This document shows, piece by piece, positions 1 to 5,554 of a DNA stretch of 5,554 bases. This stretch comes from Myxococcales bacterium (lineage in GTDB: Bacteria > Myxococcota > Polyangia > Polyangiales > Polyangiaceae). The notes under the pieces were generated by a model. It made no database searches. It was not told where the DNA came from and worked only from the letters and a program-made list of their open reading frames with translations. Each line of letters begins with the position of its first letter. Position 1 is the first letter of the stretch. The stretch spans positions 1 through 5,554 of the forward strand of contig JAGQIY010000379.1 of assembly GCA_020430865.1 (NCBI GenBank). Direction: 5' to 3'. The position numbers were made by a program, and so were the translations under genes.

Positions 1-533
1 ACGACGCTTCGTCGACAGCACGCTCGAGATTTTTTTCGGCTTCCACCCTTGATCTTCCAAACCCCGAAAGTTGGTGCGGCGTTGCCTCCACCAGATCCTC
101 GGCGAGCGACGATTTGCGCACGATTTCAGCTGGATCCGCGATCGACAAACAGCCCACGAAGTGCTCGGAGTCACGTGCACGTCACACCCCGATTTTTGTT
201 CGATGGACTTTGCTGCGGGATCGGAGCGATCCGAAAATCGTCCATTGAACTCGCGCGCGGGGCGGTGCTAGCTGGTCACTCGTTCGTCGGTTGGGAACGG
301 CGAATCGAGCAGCAACGCGCCGCTCGATCCAACGCCTCCTGGTCACCTCGGCCACACCGTTCGTCACCTCGGCTTCGACCGGAGCCGACGTCCACACCTC
401 GACATGCAGCGCAGGCAACTCGACTCCAGACTCGACAGCAACCGCCTCATGCACAGGTACACGGACAATCAGACGGGCCACACGAACACCGGCATCAAGA
501 CAGGAACCGTAAGTAGCTAAGGGGGGGATCGGT

Positions 534-555
534 GGCGGGTGGGAGATCACCCGTC
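534..555. other. Hairpin in the dnaA upstream region
   Basis: CGGGTG (536-541) and CACCCG (548-553) are perfect complements around a 6-base loop. The stem extends by one G-T wobble and one further G-C pair to 534-555. It lies just downstream of a G7 run (521-527). There is no T-run after it, so it does not look like a terminator. Its function is unknown; it could be part of a structured leader or of the origin. Confidence 0.4.
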
Positions 556-569
556 GAGACGCTGCGGCT

Positions 570-600
570 GGTCGTTTCGACGACCCGCCTTCGGTCGTCG
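570..600. other. Two mutually exclusive hairpins sharing one arm
   Basis: GGTCGT (570-575) pairs with ACGACC (580-585) across a TTCG tetraloop. The overlapping arm CGACGACC (578-585) pairs instead with GGTCGTCG (593-600) across a 7-base loop. The middle arm cannot be in both stems at once, which is the geometry of an attenuator or switch. A third small hairpin, AACGAC (643-648) with GTCGTT (653-658), follows. These could be chance pairings in CG-repeat-like sequence; no promoter or T-run was found to make a complete attenuator. Confidence 0.35.
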
Positions 601-915
601 CAACACGACACTTCATGCGCCCGCGTGGAGACCAGCAAGACCAACGACCGCCGTCGTTCGCGTCTCGGGCCTCGTCGTCTCGAAACCGCGAAGGCTGCCT
701 CGCCCACCTCCCCGAATCCAAGCAGCAGCAACGAACGCAACGAAATAGCCAAGCCCAGAGCCCTCCACACTCTCCAAGCTCTCTCTGCTACCTCGCACCC
801 GAGACTCCAAGCTTGCCCTTGACCCTCCGCGTCTCCGCGACGCGCTCCGTACTTCAGCCAGTTCAGGACCCTCAGCGGTTCGAACTCCAAGCACCCCGCG
901 CTTGTTCACGACCGC

Positions 916-936
916 CTCTCCACAGGCTGTGGACAA
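916..936. promoter_or_regulatory. Inverted pair of DnaA boxes
   Basis: TGTGGACAA at 928-936 reads TTGTCCACA on the minus strand, an 8/9 match to the DnaA box TTATCCACA and a variant common in GC-rich bacteria. A weaker 7/9 box, CTCTCCACA, lies on the plus strand at 916-924. The cores TCCACA (919-924) and TGTGGA (928-933) form a perfect inverted repeat with a 3-base spacer. Another TGTGG core begins at 939, 11 bases (about one helical turn) after the one at 928. The cluster is about 80 bases upstream of the dnaA start, so it could serve origin binding, dnaA autoregulation, or both. Confidence 0.55.
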
Positions 937-1018
937 ACTGTGGGGGCTTCAGCGTGGGCTGATCCCTGGATCTCCCGCAAGCCAGCACCCGCATCACCGA
1001 CCCTTGATCTGAAGCAGG

Positions 1019-2503
1019 ATGACTAGCTCAAACCTCGATATCTGGACCGCTGCCCTCGAACGCACTCGGAAGGCGTCTCCTGCGTCCTTCGAGCAATGGT
1101 TCTCTTCCATCCAGTTCGATAAGCTCGAACCCGGTCGGCTCGAACTCACCGCGCGCGACGAGTTCGTGCGTGACTGGGTCAAGACCCACTTCCTCCCGAG
1201 CCTCGTCAACACCATCGACGAGCTCCGGGCGCGAGACACATCCGTCCCGCAGCCTGGTGGTGAGCCCACTCAAGTGGAATGGCGGATCTCGAGCGAGCTG
1301 AACAATCCGGTGTGTGATGGTAAAACCATGCGCCCCGCAGTTCGGCCTCGGCGCCTGCAAGTTAGCGAGCCGCCGCCGCCCTCTTCTCGCCCAGACCTCG
1401 CGTCTCGCTCGGACGCAGCCACCTCTCGCTCGACCTCGCCGTCTCGGATCCAACCTGTGCGCGCATCACTGAAGGACGTCCTCAACCCGAAGTACACCTT
1501 CGAGAACTTCGTCGTCGGTCCGTCGAACGAGCTCGCGTACGCCGCCGCGATGTCCTCCGCTGGAGACGACGGCCCTCGCTACAACCCGCTGTTCATCTGC
1601 GGCGGGACGGGGCTAGGCAAGACTCACCTGGTGCACGCCATCGCCCAGCGCTTGCTGGATCAGAAGCCCAACGCGCGCGTGATCTACGTGTCCGCGGAGC
1701 GCTTCACCAACGAGTTCATCGAAGCGCTCCAGCACCAGAAGATGGACGAGTTCCGCAATCGCTATCGGCGCGAATGTGACCTGCTACTCCTCGACGACAT
1801 TCAGTTCCTCGCGGGAAGAGAGCAGACGCAGGAAGAGTTCTTCCACACCTTCAACGCGCTCCACGAGGCTGACCGCCCGATCGTCGTAACCAGCGACACC
1901 TATCCGCAGCAGCTGCAGCGCATGCCCGAGCGCTTGGTCTCGCGCTTCACGTCAGGTTTGGTCGCCGACGTGCAGGTCCCTCGCCTCGAGACGCGGGTGG
2001 CCATCGTGCGCAAGAAGGCACAGATCGAGGGCATCCCCCTCACCGACGAGGTCGCGGTGCTGCTCGCCCAGAACGTGCAGAGCAACGTGCGCGAGCTGGA
2101 AGGCGCGCTGATCCGCCTGGCCGCCAAGTCATCGCTGACCGGCCGCCCCATCGACTACGAGTTCGCGAGCCGTGAGCTCGCGGCCGTCGCCCCGCGACGC
2201 CAGGAGCCGGTGAGCGTGCAGGACATCCAACGCGCTGTCTGCAACCACTTCCGTCTCACCAACGCCGAGCTCCTCAGCAAGGATCGCCACAAGAGCGTCG
2301 CCTTCGCGCGCCAGGTCGCGATGTACCTGTGCCGTCAGCGCCTGCGCTGCAGCTACCCCGAGCTCGGTCGTTCCTTCGGCAACCGCGATCACACCACCGT
2401 GATGAGCGCAGTCCGCCGCGTCGAGGCCCTGCGCCAGAAGGACCCCCAGGTCAACGCGCACCTCGAGGCCATCGAGCAAGAACTCGCGTCCAGCGGCGAG
2501 TGA
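1019..2503 (+). CDS. dnaA: Chromosomal replication initiator protein DnaA
   Basis: DnaA is the AAA+ initiator that binds DnaA boxes at oriC, melts the origin and recruits the helicase. The 494 residues (E. coli DnaA has 467) show the four usual domains. Domain I is about 1-75 (a W-rich start and FEQWFSSIQF). Domain II is a Pro/Ser/Arg linker, about 76-148. Domain III is about 149-390, with Walker A GGTGLGKT at 195-202, Walker B LLLLDDIQ at 255-262, sensor 1 VVTSD at 289-293, the arginine-finger motif RLVSRF at 305-310, and sensor 2 NVRELEGAL at 356-364. Domain IV is about 397-494, with the basic helix RHKSVAFARQVAMYL and the signature RDHTTVMSAVRRVE at 456-469. All key residues are intact. 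An in-frame TGA at 1010-1012 rules out a longer protein, and any later start would remove domain I, so ATG 1019 is secure. GAAGCAGG abuts the ATG with almost no spacer, so the ribosome site is weak. dnaN does not follow. Confidence 0.99.
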   Translation: MTSSNLDIWTAALERTRKASPASFEQWFSSIQFDKLEPGRLELTARDEFVRDWVKTHFLPSLVNTIDELRARDTSVPQPGGEPTQVEWRISSELNNPVCDGKTMRPAVRPRRLQVSEPPPPSSRPDLASRSDAATSRSTSPSRIQPVRASLKDVLNPKYTFENFVVGPSNELAYAAAMSSAGDDGPRYNPLFICGGTGLGKTHLVHAIAQRLLDQKPNARVIYVSAERFTNEFIEALQHQKMDEFRNRYRRECDLLLLDDIQFLAGREQTQEEFFHTFNALHEADRPIVVTSDTYPQQLQRMPERLVSRFTSGLVADVQVPRLETRVAIVRKKAQIEGIPLTDEVAVLLAQNVQSNVRELEGALIRLAAKSSLTGRPIDYEFASRELAAVAPRRQEPVSVQDIQRAVCNHFRLTNAELLSKDRHKSVAFARQVAMYLCRQRLRCSYPELGRSFGNRDHTTVMSAVRRVEALRQKDPQVNAHLEAIEQELASSGE

Positions 2504-2527
2504 GCCAGGCAGGCCCGCGGAGGCGAC

Positions 2528-2556
2528 GACGCCGGCTCCCGGATGGAGTCGGCGTC
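2528..2556. terminator. Hairpin between convergent genes, probable dnaA terminator
   Basis: GACGCCGGCTCC (2528-2539) and GGAGTCGGCGTC (2545-2556) form a 12-pair stem with a single G-T wobble and a 5-base loop. It begins 25 bases after the dnaA stop and lies 56 bases beyond the stop of the convergent lipoprotein gene. The plus-strand side is followed only by scattered T residues (2561-2573), and the minus-strand side by none, so termination may be weak or factor-assisted. The position between convergent genes supports the call more than the tail does. Confidence 0.5.
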
Positions 2557-2611
2557 CTGCGTTCGTTGCGTTTCCCCAGGGTGTGGGGGTGAGGCGCGAC
2601 AAAGGGCAGCG

Positions 2612-3283
2612 TCAGCGACTGCTCTGCCGTGCCTGCCCGGCGCCGCGCGGCAACGAGCGGGGCGCCTCCACGACGACTTCCGGCAAGTCCGGCGCCGGAA
2701 ACTGGCCTCGGGTCTCCGGGAGGCTCCCGAGTCTCTCGGCAATGCGCGTCGCCACCGCGGCGACGACCTCCCCGGCGCCCACACCCAGCGCGCTCCCGTA
2801 GGTCAAGCGCGGTTCGCTGTGGGAGCTGAAGCGCTCCCGGGTCAAACTGAAGCCATCTCGCACCAGCTGCCAGCGACCGCGGGCGACGGTTCCCCATCCG
2901 ACCTCGGCACCGGGCTCCACCGCGTTCAGCTGGAGCTGCACGCGCAGCAGGTAGTCCCCTGGTTCCAGCGCGTCGCCGCGCTGGCGCACCCTCACGTCGG
3001 GGAAGCTCGGGCTGAGCAGTCTCACCAGTTGCTCACCCATCCGGTCTCGTACCTCCCGGAAACAAACGGGCTGCCTGTGAAGTGCTTGAATGCACTGCGT
3101 GTTCGGGGTCTCGTCTCGCAGCTCCACCCAAAGCCTGGAAGCGTGACGCACCGGCGCCGGCTGAGAGTACGCTGGTACGTTGCTCACCGGAGCACGGTGG
3201 CCGATCACTTCCGCGGGGGAACAACCTACGCCCGACAGCAGCGCCAGGCCGAGCAGCGACCCGGTCAGGTGCTCGGGCACCAC
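2612..3283 (-). CDS. Predicted lipoprotein of unknown function
   Basis: I do not recognise the family. From GTG 3283 the product is 223 residues. It has a hydrophobic stretch LTGSLLGLALLSGVGC ending in Cys21, which resembles a type II (lipoprotein) signal, although the lipobox GVGC lacks the usual Leu at -3 and the n-region carries no Lys/Arg. The mature part begins with a Pro/Ser-rich spacer, then has two more cysteines (64 and 74, possible disulfide), a strand-rich middle (DYLLRVQLQLNAVEPGAEV) and an Ala-rich helix (GEVVAAVATRIAERLGSL). If the signal is real it sits in the outer or inner membrane facing the periplasm. The frame is open to GTG 3376, but codons between 3284 and 3376 have AT-rich third positions, unlike the rest, so I prefer 3283 (GTG 3280 is also possible). 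AGGG (minus strand, 3297-3294) lies 10 bases before it. The opposite-strand frame over this region is rich in His/Gln/Arg and looks like an antisense shadow. Confidence 0.7.
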   Translation of the reverse strand: MVPEHLTGSLLGLALLSGVGCSPAEVIGHRAPVSNVPAYSQPAPVRHASRLWVELRDETPNTQCIQALHRQPVCFREVRDRMGEQLVRLLSPSFPDVRVRQRGDALEPGDYLLRVQLQLNAVEPGAEVGWGTVARGRWQLVRDGFSLTRERFSSHSEPRLTYGSALGVGAGEVVAAVATRIAERLGSLPETRGQFPAPDLPEVVVEAPRSLPRGAGQARQSSR

Positions 3284-3546
3284 ACGAAGAAAGCCCTGTA
3301 ACCTACCGGAATAACATTGTTTCGGACCATCGACCCGAACGCGACCTCGAACCCTCGACCCATCAGAGCGCTTCACGGCGCCAGGTTAGCCATAGGGAAA
3401 GCCCTGACCCCAAAATGTTGCGGAGTTCCCTGATACCTCATTAGTCCAATGATTCCGGCATCTTGAAAGAACCCTGGTGCGCCTCGCCGAAGTATTCTTC
3501 AGCAAAAACTAGCTGGTTTGCCAAAGCCCCCTATATTGAAGCGTCT
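3284..3546. promoter_or_regulatory. Divergent intergenic region between lipoprotein and small-protein genes
   Basis: This stretch is clearly poorer in GC than the genes on either side, as expected of a divergent promoter region. For the lipoprotein gene, the minus strand has TTCGGG (3339-3334), a 17-base gap, and TGTTAT (3316-3311), a weak sigma70-like pair that would put the transcript start about 20 bases before GTG 3283. AAAGCCCTG occurs twice in the same orientation (3290-3298 and 3399-3407). Frames that cross the region (GTG 3376 on minus, TTG 3463 on plus) have AT-rich third positions and are not believed to be translated. No operator of a known family was recognised. Confidence 0.4.
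3532..3537 (+). promoter_or_regulatory. Possible -10 element of the small-protein gene
   Basis: TATATT at 3532-3537 is a good -10 hexamer in an otherwise GC-rich genome. No convincing -35 lies 16-18 bases upstream. Transcription would begin at about 3544-3547, at or next to the ATG at 3547, suggesting a leaderless or nearly leaderless message. The absence of a good Shine-Dalgarno (only GAAG at 3538-3541) fits that reading. Speculative. Confidence 0.2.
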
Positions 3547-3759
3547 ATGGCAGACCTACGGCATATCCATCAGTACATGACGGACCGCCGCCGCGTTCTG
3601 CTGGACGATGGGAGAGTGGGAAAGATTGTCCGAGTGGACACCACGTATCCCAGTGGAGGCACCCTCGTCTCGATCTGGACAGAAGAGGACAGGGGGCCCA
3701 CGGTAGCCAAGGTTGAATTGGCCCGTGTCGTCGGACCGGCTCCGGCGAAATCCGCGTGA
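3547..3759 (+). CDS. Small protein of unknown function, possibly SH3-like fold
   Basis: The family is not recognised. From ATG 3547 the product has 70 residues, without signal peptide, membrane segment or cysteine. A basic N-terminal part (YMTDRRRVLLDDGRVGKIVRV) is followed by short alternating strands (TLVSIWTEED, VAKVELARVVG) separated by Gly/Pro turns. That pattern suggests a small beta-barrel of SH3 or KOW type, which often binds nucleic acid or protein; this is inference from residue pattern only. The frame is open back to TTG 3463, but the codons before 3547 have AT-rich third positions and look non-coding. ATG 3577 (MTDRRRVLL) is an alternative start giving 60 residues. The gene stands alone: divergent from the lipoprotein gene, convergent with the TPR gene, and ended by a strong hairpin, so it is probably its own transcription unit. 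Confidence 0.6.
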   Translation: MADLRHIHQYMTDRRRVLLDDGRVGKIVRVDTTYPSGGTLVSIWTEEDRGPTVAKVELARVVGPAPAKSA

Positions 3760-3770
3760 CAGCAGACGCC

Positions 3771-3824
3771 CCGCGCCCACCCTGCCAGCACTCCTGGCGG
3801 TGGGCGCGGAGGCGGTCGATTTTT
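3771..3824 (+). terminator. Nested hairpin terminator after the small-protein gene
   Basis: CCGCGCCCACC (3771-3781) is perfectly complementary to GGTGGGCGCGG (3799-3809). Inside it, GCCAG (3784-3788) pairs with CTGGC (3794-3798) around a 5-base loop, leaving a 2-base bulge. A T5 run follows at 3820-3824, ten bases after the stem, which is further than in a textbook intrinsic terminator. The stem starts 11 bases after the small gene's stop. Read on the minus strand it has no T-run, so it serves the plus-strand gene better than the convergent TPR gene. Confidence 0.6.
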
Positions 3825-3844
3825 CGCGTCACGCGCGGCCGCGC
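3825..3844. repeat. Overlapping GC palindromes before the TPR gene stop
   Basis: GCGCGGCCGCGC at 3833-3844 is a perfect 12-base palindrome, and CGCGT (3825-3829) with ACGCG (3831-3835) forms an adjacent inverted repeat that shares bases with it. On the minus strand these lie just beyond the stop of the TPR gene and could help end its transcript, but no T-run follows. Self-complementary CG runs are easy to get by chance at this composition. Confidence 0.3.
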
Positions 3845-3853
3845 CCAGCCCCC

Positions 3854-5554
3854 TTAGCTCGGGCTAGACGGCTCGAGCGCTTCGAGCTGCATCCGGCAGT
3901 CTTCGCTGAGTAGGCGGTTCTTCGAGTCTTCCGCCAAGCGTCGCGCCAAGGTGAGCTCACGGCGTGCTCCGAGCACATCGCCTTGCTCGGCTAACAGCTT
4001 GCCCAAGAGGTAGCGGCCAGTGATCGCGTCCCACGTCCAACGCTGCGCCTCTGCAGCTGCCAAGCGCTCTCCCAGCACTCGGCGGGCGACGTTGGAGCCG
4101 TTCGCCGCATCCAGATAGGCGAGCATGATGCGGTTGAGGTTCACCATGCGGTCGGAGCCGATCACCTCAGCCACCTCGAGCGACTTCTGCAGCGCCGCGT
4201 AGGCCCGCGGGAGCTCTCCAAGGCGCATCAGTGAGTCGCCCTGATTGTGCAGGTTGACGGCAACTTCGTGGCTCAGGCCCGCTTCACGCCCCAGCTCTGC
4301 CGCCTGTTCCGCCGCGAGCGCGGAACCACCCCAGTCGCGCTGGAACGCGCGGATCAGCGCACGCACCTTCGCCCGTTCGCACAACATCACCGGGTCATCC
4401 TCCGCGGGCAAAATGGCGCTCGCGGCATCCAGCGCCTGCTGCGCGGCGTCTAGCTCTCCAGCGCCGGCGAGAGCCTGGGCGGACGAGAGCTCCATACGAT
4501 GGCGCTCGAAGTCGTCGCCGCCCGTGAGCTGCTTGGCCTGCTCGATCGATTCCATTGCCGCACGGAAGTCTCCCTGGTGGAAGCAGACCTCGGCCTCGGC
4601 GGCCAGCAGCGCGCGCCGCTCGGAGCTGCTCAGCGAGGTTTGCTGAGCGAGCTGGGCGGCGCGGCTCAGGAGCTGGCGAGCCTCCTTGTAGCGATGCAAG
4701 GCACCAAGACTCAACGCGAGGTCAACGCCCGCACCCAGGCGCAGCGCGATGGACATCGCCGAGTCCTGCTCCAGGCGAACCGCGAGGCGCAAGACGAGCT
4801 CCGCCAGACCCTCGCCGGAGCGAACGTGACGAATGGCTCGGGACAACGCGCGTACCCACTCCGCGAGCTGTTCGCCGCCCCGCGCGTCCCAGTCAGCGAG
4901 ATCGAGCGCCCGCGCGAGGTCGCCGACGGCGTACTCGAGGCGCCGCGCGTTCAGCTGATACATGCCGCTCGTCGCGTAGAACCCCGCCGCGCGATCCAGC
5001 TCGCCTGCTTCCGCCAGATGATAGGCGATGCGCGCCGCTTCTTGCTCAGTCCGATCTCCCAGGATCATCTGGTAGGCGTTCGCGGCACGGTGGTGCAGCT
5101 CAATCAGCTGCTCGTCATCCAGGCTCGCCAGGATCACCTCGGCCAGGAGCGGCGACGGAAACGACAGCGCCACCGGGCCGTCTCGCAGCATCAACTTCGC
5201 CGCCTCGAGGCGCTCAGCCAGCAGGTTCAGGTGCCCGAGGCTGCAGTCGAGCATTGCGCTCAAGACCGATGTATCCGCGGGGGAACTCACGATGGCCGTC
5301 GCGATGGTCAAGTCCCGCTCAGGATCGTCCAGGCGCCGAATGCGGTCGCCGAGCAGGGAGCGCAAGGGTCGAGGTACGCTGAGCACACCACCCAAATCCA
5401 GGCGGGTGATCTGCTTGTCCTCAACGACGACGGCGCCTGCTTCTTGAGCCTCGCGCAGGAGCTCTTCGACGAACATCGGGTGACCCGCGCAACGCTCATG
5501 GACGAACTGGAACAGCGCTTCCGGAACTTCCCTCACCCCCAAACGAACACAGAC
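3854..5554 (-). CDS. STAND-type ATPase/TPR signalling protein, C-terminal part (5' end outside window)
   Basis: The frame is open to the window edge; TTG 5542 is an internal Leu codon and not the start. The visible 566 residues begin with the end of a STAND/AAA ATPase module: GHPMFVEELLREA at 25-37 matches the conserved GxPxFVEELLR-like stretch. After it comes a winged-helix-like segment (about 55-145, including VPRPLRSLLGDRIRRLDD). From about 150 to 560 the protein is helical and Ala/Leu-rich with repeated TPR-like helix pairs, for example HLAEAGELDRAAGFYATSGMY (179-199), HQGDFRAAMESIEQA (326-340), LHNQGDSLMRLGELPRAYAAL (435-455) and LLAEQGDVLGARRELTLA (520-537). In myxobacteria this arrangement usually forms the rear of large proteins with an N-terminal Ser/Thr kinase (PknK-like), a cyclase, or a LuxR-type output domain. 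The TPRs would bind partners and the ATPase act as a switch. Which N-terminal domain it carries cannot be told. No membrane segment is visible. It ends with TAA at 3854-3856. Confidence 0.88.
   Translation of the reverse strand, partial: VCVRLGVREVPEALFQFVHERCAGHPMFVEELLREAQEAGAVVVEDKQITRLDLGGVLSVPRPLRSLLGDRIRRLDDPERDLTIATAIVSSPADTSVLSAMLDCSLGHLNLLAERLEAAKLMLRDGPVALSFPSPLLAEVILASLDDEQLIELHHRAANAYQMILGDRTEQEAARIAYHLAEAGELDRAAGFYATSGMYQLNARRLEYAVGDLARALDLADWDARGGEQLAEWVRALSRAIRHVRSGEGLAELVLRLAVRLEQDSAMSIALRLGAGVDLALSLGALHRYKEARQLLSRAAQLAQQTSLSSSERRALLAAEAEVCFHQGDFRAAMESIEQAKQLTGGDDFERHRMELSSAQALAGAGELDAAQQALDAASAILPAEDDPVMLCERAKVRALIRAFQRDWGGSALAAEQAAELGREAGLSHEVAVNLHNQGDSLMRLGELPRAYAALQKSLEVAEVIGSDRMVNLNRIMLAYLDAANGSNVARRVLGERLAAAEAQRWTWDAITGRYLLGKLLAEQGDVLGARRELTLARRLAEDSKNRLLSEDCRMQLEALEPSSPS

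Larger units (their letters stand above)
1..1018. other. oriC: dnaA upstream intergenic region, candidate oriC
   Basis: No reading frame here has the GC-rich third positions or protein-like composition of the real genes downstream, so I read the stretch as non-coding. Origins very often lie directly upstream of dnaA. Supporting signs are an inverted pair of DnaA boxes at 916-936 and twelve GATC sites (starting at 51, 94, 133, 140, 219, 228, 326, 527, 545, 961, 969 and 1006), where about three would be expected at this base composition. The first 60 bases are close to half A+T, with a T7 run at 30-36, and there is a second T-rich patch at 191-200; either could be an unwinding element. Against the call, only one box is a near-perfect match and no clear array of boxes is present. 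rpmH, which often lies divergent to dnaA, is not visible. The left end may also belong to the 3' flank of a gene outside the window. Confidence 0.6.

Noticed and set aside
2..36. CGACG/CGTCG mini-hairpin followed by a T7 run, considered as the terminator of an upstream gene
   Set aside because: The stem is only five pairs and the T-run starts 15 bases after it; the real stem, if any, would extend outside the window.
171..184. CACGTG-containing palindromic sequence (ACGTGCACGT at 173-182) considered as a parS site
   Set aside because: Only about 9 of 16 positions match the parS consensus and the flanking half-sites are wrong.
49..516. Plus-strand open frames in the dnaA upstream region
   Set aside because: Composition is Arg/Pro/Ser/His-rich as expected of non-coding GC-rich DNA, the frames overlap each other, and none has a ribosome site or recognisable domain.
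182..721. Minus-strand open frame of 179 codons upstream of dnaA, with a Val-rich alternating stretch in its middle
   Set aside because: Third positions are only moderately GC-rich, the two ends are Arg/Ser-rich low-complexity sequence, and no motif or start signal was seen. A decayed gene cannot be excluded for about 280-510, but the evidence is too weak to call one.
720..748. AGC/AAC/GAA triplet run considered as DnaA-trio elements
   Set aside because: It is about 170 bases from the DnaA boxes, whereas trios are expected immediately next to a box, and the triplets do not hold the consensus.
819..854. TTGACC at 819-824 as a -35 box of a dnaA promoter
   Set aside because: No acceptable -10 hexamer lies 16-19 bases downstream.
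2543..3301. Long plus-strand frame opposite the lipoprotein gene
   Set aside because: Rich in His, Gln and Arg, typical of an antisense shadow; the minus frame has strongly GC-rich third positions and protein-like sequence.
4555..5382. Plus-strand frame of 275 codons opposite the TPR gene
   Set aside because: Dominated by Arg, Pro, Ser and Ala without any motif; it is the shadow of a clear TPR-coding minus strand.

Overview
The window looks like the replication-initiation locus of a high-GC, Gram-negative bacterium, most probably a myxobacterium (Myxococcota). The basis is GC-rich codon third positions in every real gene, a DnaA with a long Pro/Ser/Arg linker, a lipoprotein-like gene, and the C-terminal part of a large STAND/TPR protein of a kind common in myxobacteria. 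The taxonomic call is inference from style and is not backed by a marker search.

Layout: positions 1-1018 hold no convincing gene and form a long intergenic region upstream of dnaA. This region has a pair of inverted DnaA boxes about 80 bases before dnaA, a cluster of GATC sites in its first third, several hairpins in its middle, and a strongly C-over-G biased stretch before the boxes. It is a good oriC candidate. dnaA (1019-2503, +) is complete, with all the expected AAA+ and DNA-binding motifs. It ends at a hairpin shared with a convergent gene, a predicted lipoprotein of unknown function (2612-3283, -). dnaN does not follow dnaA, so the classical dnaA-dnaN-recF order is absent here.

The lipoprotein gene and a small conserved-looking gene for a 70-residue basic protein (3547-3759, +) are divergent across a 263-base spacer that is visibly poorer in GC. 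The small gene ends at a strong nested hairpin followed by a T-run. It is convergent with the last gene (3854 to beyond 5554, -), which encodes the C-terminal 566 residues of a STAND-type ATPase/TPR signalling protein; its start lies outside the window.

Apart from dnaA acting on the adjacent origin, no functional link between these genes is visible. I found no CRISPR array, transposon, tRNA/rRNA or obvious defence or biosynthetic cassette. The most interesting parts are the candidate origin and the two genes of unknown function.
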